Assembly (NCBI GenBank): GCA_963813485.1
Contig: CAWEZE010000021.1
Location: 62,001 to 126,000 of the forward strand
Direction of reading: 5' to 3'
Source of the DNA: DASQUK01 sp963813485
GTDB lineage: Bacteria; Actinomycetota; Acidimicrobiia; Acidimicrobiales; VFJN01
Length of the DNA stretch: 64,000 bases
Every line of letters starts with the position of its first letter. Positions within the stretch are counted from its first letter, which is position 1. Positions 55,401-63,502 of this stretch are shown here, piece by piece. A program made the position numbers and the translations under genes. The notes under the pieces were generated by a model, which saw only the letters and a list, made by a program, of their open reading frames with translations, ran no database searches and was not told the DNA's origin.

Positions 55401-55676
55401 GGTGTCGGACAGCGAGTCGAACACCTTGATCACACCGCTCTTCTCGCCGACGAAGACGCGACCATCGGCAGCGAAGGCGACCGTGCTGGGCTGGGTCAGG
55501 CCGGAGATGGCGACGGTCTCCGAGAAGCCACTCGGTGGAACGGCAGCGGTGCTCACCTCCGTCGGCGCGGACGCGTCGCTCGCCGCCCCCGAGGAGGCCA
55601 CCAACGTGGCGCCGACGAGCGCCACCGCGAGAGGCAGGCGCAGCCGCAAGGCCGCCCACCGACGATCACGACCCAT
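52458..55676 (-). CDS. Secreted sugar dehydrogenase-PKD-beta-propeller fusion protein
   Basis: 1072 residues from ATG 55676 (frame extends to GTG 55703). Signal peptide: arginine-rich start, then LPLAVALVGATLVASSGAASDA. Residues ~45-490 are a glucose/sorbosone dehydrogenase propeller (PSTVAFAADGRVFVGEKSGVIKVF, FWDRGLLGLTLDPQFPTRPYVYALY, HSIGTVAFGPDGALYVSAGEG, AYGLRNPFRFTIRPG, WLGDVGWDTWEEIN, ENFGWPCYEG), probably binding PQQ. A PKD domain follows (PPTAVISANPTSGAAPLTVSFDGS...DGDGQF), then a second Ig-like part and a C-terminal PLL/tectonin-like propeller with repeats such as VVRGTNGAVYHATRRG and VVRGTDNGIYAKYGD. It probably oxidises or binds sugars outside the cell. Confidence 0.87.
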   Translation of the reverse strand: MGRDRRWAALRLRLPLAVALVGATLVASSGAASDASAPTEVSTAAVPPSGFSETVAISGLTQPSTVAFAADGRVFVGEKSGVIKVFDSLSDTSPTVFADLRTQVHNFWDRGLLGLTLDPQFPTRPYVYALYTYDAVPGGTAPRWGTVGGTSDGCPNPPGATTDGCVVQARLSRLTASGNTMTGSAQVLLTDWCQQFPSHSIGTVAFGPDGALYVSAGEGAGFNYVEYGQTKNPCGDPPSPAGTSLTSPTAQGGALRSQSVRRPAGQPTTLGGTILRVDPNTGAGLPGNPFASSADQNERRIIAYGLRNPFRFTIRPGSEQLWLGDVGWDTWEEINRIADLNDGVAENFGWPCYEGGGPQPGYDGADLNSCESLYGAGQTGPFYRYNHGAKVVSSDSCAAGSSSVSGVAFENGSNYPSDYDGALFFADASRGCIWVMKRAGGADPSPSQISQFVGGAGAPVQVLTGPGGDIFYVDLDAGQVRRVVYNGANHPPTAVISANPTSGAAPLTVSFDGSASSDLDAGDTLTYAWDLDGDGQFDDSTAVAPTRTYTAAGTVTARLRVADPAGASDTESVTITVGGGANSPPTPVIDSPTSALRWKVGDAISFSGHATDAQDGTVPSSRLSWSVVLNHCPSNCHSHPVQTFTGVAAGTFPAPDHEYPSSLSLVLTATDSAGGSASTSRLLDPATVDLTFATTPSGLQLSVGAQSGTAPITRKVIVGSSNSVSAPSPQTFGNAPYSFSFWSDGGARAHNVIAPASPTTYTAAFGREGCPTSPSFDYTIPTPTGPPAATSLPDGRIAYSALGSDGQYYLVATDIIGDPPAAGPLGCLGGIATDSPAVAVGTSFAALFVRTADNRLWQRNLTGSGTNAWSPLPIGGASATGPSAVVTAGDVVHLVVRGTNGAVYHATRRGTTWSGWEGLGGAIQGTPAVAPRPGGGIAIVVRGTDNGIYAKYGDTGSWTGWSRLTGATLSSPTLAWGYATGRLDLFVAGTGGGLYQRGFVNGTWGSWIGLDSTLPASARIAAAARSGRVIVYASTGSTTTYKQWVGRWVGYHPAPYTCTGCLPRVRSADVLD

Positions 55677-55766
55677 GTCCCGACCCACCCTCACGCCGTC
55701 CACGCTACTCGTCGTCTTTCGGTGCCCGAGACAGTCTGGTGCTCCGGTGGTTGGTTCGCGGAATGT

Positions 55767-57941
55767 TCAGTCGAACCAGAGGGTGTCGTAGGAGGACCCC
55801 GCCCGGTACCAGAAGACGTCGTCGCCCGGGGAGCCGTCCATGTCAGCGAGGAGCGGGACGTATGTGCCGTCGATGACCACCGAGTCGGACACGAACGTGC
55901 GCGCCGCCGTCCCCCGCCAGACGCTGTCGGCGGCGAACCCAGCCGCGTACCACACGATGTCGGTGGTGCCGTTGCCGCTGATGTCACCCACCACGGGCTG
56001 GTAATTGCCGGGAACCGGGCGCGCCACTGCCTGGAACCCGCGCGCCGCCGTGCCGTACCACACGGAATCGGGGGGGCTGCCGGGGGCATACCAGAACACG
56101 TCGTCGACTGCGTCGCCGTCGAAGTCGCCGACGAACGGGTGGTACACGCCCGACACCGGACGCGACCGCTTCTCGAACGTGGCGGTCGCCGTCCCGTACC
56201 AGATGTGATCGGGATAGCTGCCGGATCCGTAGAGGAACAGGTCGGCGCGCCCGTCGCCGTCGAAGTCACCGACGAGTGGCTCGTAGCTGCCGCTGACCGG
56301 AATGTCGCTGACGATCACCGACCTGCTCGCGGTCCAGCGCCACATGCGGTCCGGTGAGCCTGCCGGTGATCCCGGCGCGTACCAGAAGACGTCCACCCGG
56401 CCGTCACCGTCGAAATCTCCTACGAGAGGCTCGTAGGTGCCGTCGACCGCCCGAGAGGTTTGCGTGAAGCCCCGACCGGCCTCGCCGAACCAGATGGAGT
56501 CGGGAGCGGCGCCCGCGCCGTACCAGAAGATGTCCGCCCGGCCATCACCGTCGAAATCGCCGGTGAACGGCTGGTAGGTGCCCGAGACCGGCGTCGGCAT
56601 GGGGGAGAAGCTGCCGCCGGGCTCGCCGAACCAGACCGAGTCGGGAGCGGCGCCCGCGGCGTACCAGAAGATGTCCGCCCGGCCGTCACCGTCGAAATCG
56701 CCGGTGAACGGCTGGTAGGTGCCGCTCACCTGTAGCACCGTCCAGTCCTTCCACGACGGTGGACGAACGTCGCACGCACCCTTGCGCGCCGTCCGGTCGC
56801 AGAGCCTGGGCCCCGAGGACCACTGGAGCGTGCTGCGGGGATTCGAGCCGATCGTCGCCGAGGCGTCGATGTCCATGCCGTACCCGGTGTCGTCCCGCAG
56901 CCAGAACCGCCGCTCGGCATCGCCGTCTCGCAGGACGTAGAAGGGCGCGCTCAGCGGGTTGGGACTGAAGGACGGGGACGTCCACGCCCGGCTACCCTGC
57001 GCCACTGCCGGATCGACGAAGAGGCACGGCACGGTCGCCGTCGTCCCGACGAGCTGGCACGTACGGCGGGTGGCGCCGCCCAGCGCGGACACGTTGTCGA
57101 CAAGGGCGAAGTTGACGAGGGTGTCGTCGTCGAGCCGTGTCGGGTCGTTGTCGCGGTAGTGGTTGAGGAAGATCTCCCGGCACCGTTCACCGTCGCCCCT
57201 TGGGTCGTCGCACCCGTGCCACGGTGCCACCGAGTAGGCGAAGCGGCTGAGGCCCGTCGCCGCGGTCCAGCGGCAGAAGCGGTCCGACACAACCTGCGCC
57301 GCCAGGCGCGCCGCGGGCCCGGTGTCGATCCGCTCGGCGGCGGTGTTCGGCCACGGATGATCGAACTGCCACAGCCCGATGCCAGGGTGCCAGAAGGCAT
57401 TGCGGAACGTCGTGGCCGGATCGCCGAAGGCGTACAGGATCGCCGAGCCATCCCAGCGGCTGAGCGTCATCGGCGACGGGGCGACCGTGGCGCTGTCGAG
57501 GGGCCCGGCCTCGGTGAAAGTGATCGACAACATGATCGCCGCGAGCTTCGCGTCGGACAGCCCGCAGCCGGCGGTGCGCCACGACGCAGCGCTGGTCGCG
57601 GCAGCGGCCACCGTGTCTGCATACGGCTGGCGGCCGAACGCCCTTGTCGTGGTTGCAAGCGACACGATCTCGTCGGCCTCGGCGAGGCGCCCCGTTCCCG
57701 GTGGCTCCGCACCCTCCGAGGGCGTGGTCACCGCCCCACGTCCGGTCGCCGTGGTCGACGGTGGCGTCGAATCGCCAGGTCCGGGCTCCTGCGCTCCCGC
57801 AGCTGTCCCCCAGGCGGTGCACGAGAGAAGGGTCGCGGCCACCACACCCACGAAGTAGCGGCCCTTCCGCCAGCGCGGCACGGCGACTCCCGCCCGATGC
57901 GCACGACCGCCCCCGGGCCCGGGGTGGCACGTCGACGCCAT
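55767..57941 (-). CDS. Secreted protein with seven FG-GAP-like repeats and an N-terminal muralytic-like domain
   Basis: 724 residues from ATG 57941. Signal segment YFVGVVAATLLSCTAWGTAAGAQ, a Pro/Thr linker, then a domain (~residues 80-370) with LAAIMLSITFTEAG, LYAFGDPATTFRNAFWHPGIGLWQFD and AAQVVSDRFCRWT, suggestive of a lysozyme-like fold but without a secure family. The C-terminal half holds seven ~45-residue repeats of the type YQPFTGDFDGDGRADIFWY-GAGAAPDSIWFGE; DFDGDGRAD is a calcium-binding loop, degraded to DISGNGTTD and DMDGSPGDD in the last two. The repeats should form a beta-propeller. Probable wall- or glycan-associated protein. Its start is only a few bp from the divergent membrane gene. 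Confidence 0.82.
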   Translation of the reverse strand: MASTCHPGPGGGRAHRAGVAVPRWRKGRYFVGVVAATLLSCTAWGTAAGAQEPGPGDSTPPSTTATGRGAVTTPSEGAEPPGTGRLAEADEIVSLATTTRAFGRQPYADTVAAAATSAASWRTAGCGLSDAKLAAIMLSITFTEAGPLDSATVAPSPMTLSRWDGSAILYAFGDPATTFRNAFWHPGIGLWQFDHPWPNTAAERIDTGPAARLAAQVVSDRFCRWTAATGLSRFAYSVAPWHGCDDPRGDGERCREIFLNHYRDNDPTRLDDDTLVNFALVDNVSALGGATRRTCQLVGTTATVPCLFVDPAVAQGSRAWTSPSFSPNPLSAPFYVLRDGDAERRFWLRDDTGYGMDIDASATIGSNPRSTLQWSSGPRLCDRTARKGACDVRPPSWKDWTVLQVSGTYQPFTGDFDGDGRADIFWYAAGAAPDSVWFGEPGGSFSPMPTPVSGTYQPFTGDFDGDGRADIFWYGAGAAPDSIWFGEAGRGFTQTSRAVDGTYEPLVGDFDGDGRVDVFWYAPGSPAGSPDRMWRWTASRSVIVSDIPVSGSYEPLVGDFDGDGRADLFLYGSGSYPDHIWYGTATATFEKRSRPVSGVYHPFVGDFDGDAVDDVFWYAPGSPPDSVWYGTAARGFQAVARPVPGNYQPVVGDISGNGTTDIVWYAAGFAADSVWRGTAARTFVSDSVVIDGTYVPLLADMDGSPGDDVFWYRAGSSYDTLWFD
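56390..56740. repeat. DNA-level repeats inside the FG-GAP gene
   Basis: Near-identical segments recur at ~56400, ~56540 and ~56680, sharing CGGCCGTCACCGTCGAAATC-like and GGCTGGTAGGTGCC-like blocks. At the protein level they encode consecutive repeats PVSGTYQPFTGDFDGDGRAD. The high nucleotide identity of neighbouring copies points to recent duplication or conversion within the gene. Confidence 0.7.
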
Positions 57942-57946
57942 GCGTG

Positions 57947-59932
57947 ATGACACTTATCCGCGACAATGCCCGGCAGTCCGCGAGGACCGGGGCGGTATAC
58001 AACGGCCGGACGAGAAGTTCATTGACCCTCGAATCGCAGATTCCGAACGAGCAGGCGGGCACCGTAGCCGTCCCCACGCGCGTTCGGGTCACAGCGCACG
58101 GGGTCGCGCCGCTCTACGACATCGCACCGGGTCCCGGGTCGTCCAGCGAGCCGGATGACGGTCCGAGGCGGCGAGCCAGGGGCTGGGACCTGCTCGGGGT
58201 GTCGCTCACCACGTTAGGCATGCTGGGCGTCCGCCAGGTGGCGGTGTCCATCATCGGCACGCCGCTCGGCGAGTCGCGGCTGTTCATCATCGCCATTGCG
58301 GTCAGCGCTGCGGTGTCGCTCGCCCTCCTCACGTGGCTGGTCGCCCGCGATCGGCCCCGGGCCCGAGAGGTGCCGCGCTTGGCCGTGGGCGTGTGGACGG
58401 GACCACCAGGCCCCTGGGCCGCCGGGGTACTGGGCGTGCTGCTGGCGATGCCGGTGCTCGGGCTCTACACGCCCGTCCTCCTGGGCGACGCCGATTCTGC
58501 CCGCGTGATCGCCGCGGTGGCGCACGTCCGCACCCACGGCATCGGGTTCCTCGTGGACACGCAGGACAACTTTCTCCCCCACCTCCTCCTCGGCCCCGTC
58601 ATCGCAATCGGAGGTCTGGCGGGAGCGAAGCTGTTCACACTCCTCACGCTGCAGATGCTCGCCGGCGTGTCGGCGTACGTGTCCTACAGGATCACCCAGT
58701 CGATGCTCGGCGCGGCAGCCGCCGCGTTGGCGCTTCTCGCCATCCCGGCGGCCGTCGGACAAGCCGGCTACATACCCATGTACCTCGCCATGCTCGCCCT
58801 CGGGTACCTGGGCGGATGGCTCGCCTACCGAGCCATCACGCAGCCCGGTCGGTGGTCGTTGGCGGTGGCGGCGGGGGTGTGCCTGGCGCTGGCCCCTGAA
58901 GCTCAAGCGGTGGGCGTGCTCTTCTTGACCGTTCCGGTGCTGGTCCTCGTGTTTGCACCGACGTCGAGGACGGGCCTCGCGGCGGCCGCCCGGATCTACC
59001 TGGTCGTGGCCCTGGCGATGATCCCTCGCCTCGCCATCAACCTCTCCGCCGGCGGCCTCGAGCGGATCGCCAGCTACCGCACCGACTACTGGATCACGAA
59101 CGGTTATGTCGACCTGATCCAGTCGAACTACTGGCGGTACACGGGCGTCAATGAACCCCTGGGCGAGTACGTGAGCCGGCTCCCCTGGCGCTTCACCCAC
59201 TCGCTCGACCCCCAGGGGTACGTCGTGCTGGCGCTCGCCGTCGTCGCCTGGCTGACGCTCTCACGGGGCCGGGGTCGGGCGTTCGTGCTGGCGGTGGTCG
59301 GCGTCATGGTCCTGGCCGTCTCGATCAAGCAGGTTCCCCCATTCCCGCGCTACTACGCGCCACTCTGGCCGGGCATGGCCATCCTGGTCGGCTTCGGCGT
59401 CGGCAAGCTGGCCCGGCAGCCGGCCCGCCTCGTGAAGACCCTGGCCCTCGGGGTTGTGACGGGGCTCGTGGTGCTGGCCGTCACGACCCTCGAGGACACA
59501 GTCCACACGCACGATAGTCAGCGGGCGATCGTCGAAAGCGGCCCGTACCAGCAGCTCGCCGACACCATCACCGACGGCAAAGGGGTGATCGGCGCCCGCT
59601 CGCACAGCCTGCTCAACGTCACGGCCGACATCCCTACGTGGGGCGGGCAGTTCCTCACGGAAGACGAGTACGTCACCTACCTCACGTGGCCCTCGGACGC
59701 CGCGGTCATCGAGGTGATGGAGCGCCACGACATCGGCTGGGTGCTGATCTACCCCAACCGCAAGCTCGAAACCGACTACCACAACACCTGGCTGATCCCC
59801 AGCCACGGCGCCGCGGCACGGCAGGTCGAGCGGGTTGCGGCCAGCCCCGCGTTCTGCCTTGCGTCGGAGGCCGGCGGGTTCCAGCTCTACCGCCTGGGTG
59901 GCTGTCCCCGCTCGCCGAACGATCAGGAGTGA
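57947..59932 (+). CDS. Membrane GT-C family glycosyltransferase
   Basis: 661 residues from ATG 57947; TTG 58022, behind a TATACA box at 57996-58001, would remove a 25-residue leader without conservation and may be the real start. About eleven helices (VLGVLLAMPVLGLYTPVLL; LFTLLTLQMLAGVSAYVSY; AAAALALLAIPAAVG; AVGVLFLTVPVLVLVF). The first outer loop has LGDADSARVIAAVAHVRTHGIGFLVDTQDNFLPHLLLG with acidic residues as in GT-C enzymes. A C-terminal soluble part contains ITDGKGVIGARSHSLLNVTADIP and VMERHDIGWVLIYPNRKLETDYH. Likely adds a sugar from a polyprenyl-phosphate donor to the surface glycan. Confidence 0.77.
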   Translation: MTLIRDNARQSARTGAVYNGRTRSSLTLESQIPNEQAGTVAVPTRVRVTAHGVAPLYDIAPGPGSSSEPDDGPRRRARGWDLLGVSLTTLGMLGVRQVAVSIIGTPLGESRLFIIAIAVSAAVSLALLTWLVARDRPRAREVPRLAVGVWTGPPGPWAAGVLGVLLAMPVLGLYTPVLLGDADSARVIAAVAHVRTHGIGFLVDTQDNFLPHLLLGPVIAIGGLAGAKLFTLLTLQMLAGVSAYVSYRITQSMLGAAAAALALLAIPAAVGQAGYIPMYLAMLALGYLGGWLAYRAITQPGRWSLAVAAGVCLALAPEAQAVGVLFLTVPVLVLVFAPTSRTGLAAAARIYLVVALAMIPRLAINLSAGGLERIASYRTDYWITNGYVDLIQSNYWRYTGVNEPLGEYVSRLPWRFTHSLDPQGYVVLALAVVAWLTLSRGRGRAFVLAVVGVMVLAVSIKQVPPFPRYYAPLWPGMAILVGFGVGKLARQPARLVKTLALGVVTGLVVLAVTTLEDTVHTHDSQRAIVESGPYQQLADTITDGKGVIGARSHSLLNVTADIPTWGGQFLTEDEYVTYLTWPSDAAVIEVMERHDIGWVLIYPNRKLETDYHNTWLIPSHGAAARQVERVAASPAFCLASEAGGFQLYRLGGCPRSPNDQE

Positions 59933-59993
59933 GGCCGGGTAACCGGGTCCGACCTTCGCCAGCGGGTGGTCAGGTCGCACGATGTGCGGGGCG

Positions 59994-61106
59994 TCAGCAA
60001 CGCAACGTCGTCCTCACCAGCTCGTCGAGCTCCTCGGAGGCTCCGCGAAGCCGTGACTTCTGGGCGTCGAGTCGATCCCAGTAGGCGGGCGCGTCGTCGA
60101 GCACCCCCTTGACCACGTTACGGAGATCGGCCCCCCCGATGTCCCGCACGTCGAAGCACCAGCCGGCGAGGCCGAGGTCCCCAAACGCGGCCGGGCCCTT
60201 ACGATCATACGAGAGGTGGATCGCAGGCACGCCGGCCCGCATGGCCATAAGGGCGCCGTGCAGCCGCACCGAGACGACGGCCGACAGATCACGCGCGGCC
60301 AACAGGTCGGCAAGGCTTCCGCCCGCGGTCACACCGAGACGCTCGTAGTGCACGGCATCGCTCTTGGTCCGGTCGCCCGTCGTCTGCACGACCCAGATCG
60401 CCCGATCGCCGAGCTCGCCGGCCAGCCTGAGTAGGTGGTCCTCGTAACCGACCGCATGCCCTACCTGGCGTGCCACCAGGCCGACTCGACCGCCGGCCCC
60501 GGCACGCTCGATCTGATCGAGGTGCTCGGCCAGCGCCAGCACGGCCAGGTCGGGAACCTGGGACACGTTCGGGTAGTCCACCAGGTCCGCCGCACTCCAC
60601 CGGTCGCGGGCGCACACGGCGTCGACGTGGCGCAGGCACCGGCCCACCGCAGCACCGACCGGCCCCTTAAGTGGACCGATGCTCTGCGGGAGATAGAGCG
60701 ACGGCACGGGTGCTCGTGCCGCCAGCGCGAGTTGGGGGAGATGGTTGAGCGCAGTCCCGATCGACGAGGTGGCGTCGACCGCCCGAAGGTAGCCGCCGCC
60801 GACGGCCACTAGTGCGTCGCATACCGCCAGCTCGCGGGCGAGTGCACCGATCGGGCGACGCGCGGCAGCGGATGCGCCCGATGCCACCGCACGGCTCACT
60901 GCCGGCACCAGCTCCCAGGCTAGGCCGCGCCCCCGGGCGCCAACCGCCACGCGGTGGGGTACCTCGGGAAAGGAGTCACGGTCGAGCGCCACCAGCACGA
61001 CGTCCGACACCGCGATCCCGCATCGGGCCAGGCGGTCGAGCGTGAGATCGACGAGCAGTCCGTCACCAGCGTTGGTACGGCTGTACGCGTGGAGGACACC
61101 GATCAT
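59994..61106 (-). CDS. Polysaccharide pyruvyl transferase family protein
   Basis: 370 residues of PF04230 (CsaB/WcaK-like): GVLHAYSRTNAGDGLLVDLTLDRL, ALVAVGGGYLRAVDATSSIGTALNHLPQLALAARA, LYLPQSIGPLKGPVGAAVGRCLRHVDAVCARDRWSAADL, QVPDLAVLAL, IWVVQTTGDRTKSDAVHYERL and the diagnostic SAVVSVRLHGALMAMRAGVPAIHLSYDRKGPAAFGDLGL. Expected to attach a pyruvyl ketal from PEP to a sugar residue. Its ATG overlaps the GT4 stop (ATGA), so the two are coupled. The second such enzyme of the locus, without the coiled-coil tail of the one at 34199. Confidence 0.9.
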   Translation of the reverse strand: MIGVLHAYSRTNAGDGLLVDLTLDRLARCGIAVSDVVLVALDRDSFPEVPHRVAVGARGRGLAWELVPAVSRAVASGASAAARRPIGALARELAVCDALVAVGGGYLRAVDATSSIGTALNHLPQLALAARAPVPSLYLPQSIGPLKGPVGAAVGRCLRHVDAVCARDRWSAADLVDYPNVSQVPDLAVLALAEHLDQIERAGAGGRVGLVARQVGHAVGYEDHLLRLAGELGDRAIWVVQTTGDRTKSDAVHYERLGVTAGGSLADLLAARDLSAVVSVRLHGALMAMRAGVPAIHLSYDRKGPAAFGDLGLAGWCFDVRDIGGADLRNVVKGVLDDAPAYWDRLDAQKSRLRGASEELDELVRTTLRC

Positions 61107-62329
61107 CGCGCCGGAGGACGCCGGCCGACGCTGGCCAGGACCCGGCCGTACGAGGCGGCAATGGCGCCGATGTCAAGCGAGCGCGCCGCCTCGGCCGCTG
61201 CCGCCCGTCCCAGGGCATCGAGGTCTATCGATCCGCTCAGCACCTTGGCGAGGGCGGCGGATAGCGCATCGACATCATCAGGCGGCACGAGCAGTCCGGT
61301 GATCCCATGGTCGATGCACTCGCCGAGGCCCCCGAGGTGGGATGCGACCACCGGGACCCCGGCAGCCATAGCCTCACAGAGCACCACCGGAGTGCCCTCC
61401 ATGTCGCCCCCGGCCCCAACCTTCGAGGGGATGACAACGGCGTGCGCACGGGCCAGAGCGGCGAGCACCTCACGCTTCGGAAGCTTGCCGCAGAACCGCA
61501 CGCGGTCGGCCACGCCCAACCGAGCGGCCATAGCAACGAGTTTCGCACGGTCGGGCCCGTCGCCGATCACCTGTACACGCGCCGACGGCACCTGCACCAG
61601 CGCTTCGAGCAACACGTCCATGCCCTTCTTGTCCGCCAATCGGCCGATGTAGACAAGCAGCCCCGGTTCCGGCTCCCGCTCACCGACCGCGGCGCGAATC
61701 GATGCCGTGTCGACACCCATGCGCAGCACGGGTGCGTCGTCGAGCTCGAGCGTGCGAGCGATATCTCGGCTCACCGGCAACACGGCCGCCGCTCGACGTA
61801 GGACGAGACGCTTGAGCCGGCGCGCCAGTCGGCCACGGAACGTGTAGGCGTCGGCACCGTGCACGGTAACCACGTACGGCACGCGGGTCAGCGCGTGCAC
61901 CGCCAGGGCGATCGACCCTGCGGGCAGGATCCAATGGGAGTTCACCGCAACCGCGCGCTGCCGCCGGACCTCTCGCCACGTGACGATCACCAACGAGGCG
62001 ATGAGGAACGGCGCTTCGATGACCCGCCACCTGTCCGAACGCAACGTCGGCACGATGGCGTCGGCGGCCAAGCCTTCCCAGCGCCGGGGGAAGTACGCGA
62101 CCCGGCGAACGCGCACATTGTCGACGATCTCCTCACGGGCCCCGCCCGGCATCCGGGGGGCCACCACGGTTACGTCGAAGTCGCGGATCGCCTGCGCGAG
62201 CGTGAGCACGAATTCGGGCGTTCCGTCACCCGCGCGCGCCGGAAACGTGGTGGTAACCAGCACAACCGACGGGCGCGTTGCCGCCACGCCGGGCTGGTGG
62301 TCGGACGAATGAACGGGCCTAGGCTCCAT
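61103..62329 (-). CDS. Glycosyltransferase family 4
   Basis: 408 residues from ATG 62329 (GTG 62341 adds four). Full GT-B protein: VVLVTTTFPARAGDGTPEFVLTLAQAI, AVAVNSHWILPAGSIALAVHAL, YVVTVHGADAYTFRG, AAAVLPVSRDIARTL, RMGVDTASIRAAV, LVYIGRLADKKGMDVLLEAL, VQVIGDGPDRAKL, VRFCGKLPKREVLAAL and VVIPSKVGAGGDMEGTPVVLCEAMAAGVPVVASHLGGLGECI with the intact E(x7)E motif. Overlaps the pyruvyl transferase gene and diverges from the flippase-like gene across ~95 bp. Confidence 0.93.
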   Translation of the reverse strand: MEPRPVHSSDHQPGVAATRPSVVLVTTTFPARAGDGTPEFVLTLAQAIRDFDVTVVAPRMPGGAREEIVDNVRVRRVAYFPRRWEGLAADAIVPTLRSDRWRVIEAPFLIASLVIVTWREVRRQRAVAVNSHWILPAGSIALAVHALTRVPYVVTVHGADAYTFRGRLARRLKRLVLRRAAAVLPVSRDIARTLELDDAPVLRMGVDTASIRAAVGEREPEPGLLVYIGRLADKKGMDVLLEALVQVPSARVQVIGDGPDRAKLVAMAARLGVADRVRFCGKLPKREVLAALARAHAVVIPSKVGAGGDMEGTPVVLCEAMAAGVPVVASHLGGLGECIDHGITGLLVPPDDVDALSAALAKVLSGSIDLDALGRAAAAEAARSLDIGAIAASYGRVLASVGRRPPAR

Positions 62330-62422
62330 CAGGTTGCACACACACGAGTCGAGGACCAGTTGGGAGGCGACGAGGACGGGACGACGCTATCCGCGCCGCA
62401 GGCTTCGGCCCGACAGGGTGCC

Positions 62423-63421
62423 GTGCAGGCCTTGGTAGCCCGGGCGACGCGCTTCGCCCGCTCGGCCCAGCAGATGTCCAGCAAACCGTCGGTGCGACCG
62501 TGGCTGTTAGTGGCCACCGCGGTGATCTTCGTCGCCCTCGTGGTCGTCTCGTTCCGTGCTCTGCCGGAGGGTAGGTCACTACGACCAGGCCTGCTGGCCG
62601 TCTTGGTGTTGGTCGCCACGCCGTCAACCCTGCTGCTCAACGCGGTCCAATACCGCACGATGGCCGCCGCACTCAACCACCGGATCGGCCTACGCAGCGC
62701 GATGCGGGTCAGCATCGTCGCCACATTCGTCAACTACCTGCCGATCCCGGCGCCGGGCGGCATCGCGGTGCGCACCGCGGCGCTGGCGCGTCGCGGCAGC
62801 ACCATCCGCTCGGCCGTTTCCATCAATGCGATCACCGGCCTTCTTTGGGCGGGCGTCGCCGCCACGGTGGCCGGCCTCGCGCTCCTCGTCGAACACGACC
62901 TCGCGGCACGCGGTGCGATCATGGCTGCCGGCGGAACGGTGGCAGTGGGTGTGTCGGCGGTGCTGGTCCGCCGCTTCGGTCTCCACTGGCGCCGAGTCTT
63001 CGCCGAGATGCTCGTCACCCAGGTCGCGCTGGTTCTCATGTCAGGGCTGCGGGTGTGGATCTCGCTCGCGGTGATAGGTGAACGCGCGTCGCTGGGCGCG
63101 GCCTTGGTGATCTCGTGCTCGACCGTCATCGCGGCCCTGGTCGGCATCGCGCCCGCGGGATTGGGGCTGCGTGAGGCGATCGCCGGTGGGTTGGCCGCGG
63201 CCGTCGACGTCCCCGTCGCCGCAGCAGTGGCCGCCAGCGCGGTCGACCGGGTTGCCTCACAGGTTGGGCTGCTGCTGTGCGCCCCGTTCACCGGCGTGCA
63301 CTGGCGTGATCTCACCGGGCGGCGCCAGACCAGCGACGAGCAGGAAGATTGGACCGAGACCGGCACTCGAGCGCGCAACCCCGGGATCGACGATCTCGCC
63401 GAGGTACCTGACGTGCCCTGA
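62423..63421 (+). CDS. UPF0104 / LPG-synthase-like flippase family membrane protein
   Basis: 332 residues from GTG 62423 (ATG 62474 is an alternative; the frame is open much further upstream, but there overlaps the GT4 gene). Eight helices, with RSAMRVSIVATFVNYLPIPAPGGIAVRTAALARRGSTI corresponding to the conserved NYLP..GGxxR region and LVGIAPAGLGLREAIAGGLAAAVDV to the PGGxGxREA motif. Same family as the gene at 47418. Candidate for moving a lipid-linked intermediate across the membrane so that the GT-C enzymes can use it. A polar Glu/Asp-rich tail ends the protein. Confidence 0.82.
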   Translation: MQALVARATRFARSAQQMSSKPSVRPWLLVATAVIFVALVVVSFRALPEGRSLRPGLLAVLVLVATPSTLLLNAVQYRTMAAALNHRIGLRSAMRVSIVATFVNYLPIPAPGGIAVRTAALARRGSTIRSAVSINAITGLLWAGVAATVAGLALLVEHDLAARGAIMAAGGTVAVGVSAVLVRRFGLHWRRVFAEMLVTQVALVLMSGLRVWISLAVIGERASLGAALVISCSTVIAALVGIAPAGLGLREAIAGGLAAAVDVPVAAAVAASAVDRVASQVGLLLCAPFTGVHWRDLTGRRQTSDEQEDWTETGTRARNPGIDDLAEVPDVP

Positions 63422-63502
63422 GCGCTGCCGAGCGGCGCCGAGGCGATGCTATGGTCGCTCGCCCCGCGCCACCAGCGCCGCGATGCGAAGGAGACGGCGT
63501 TC

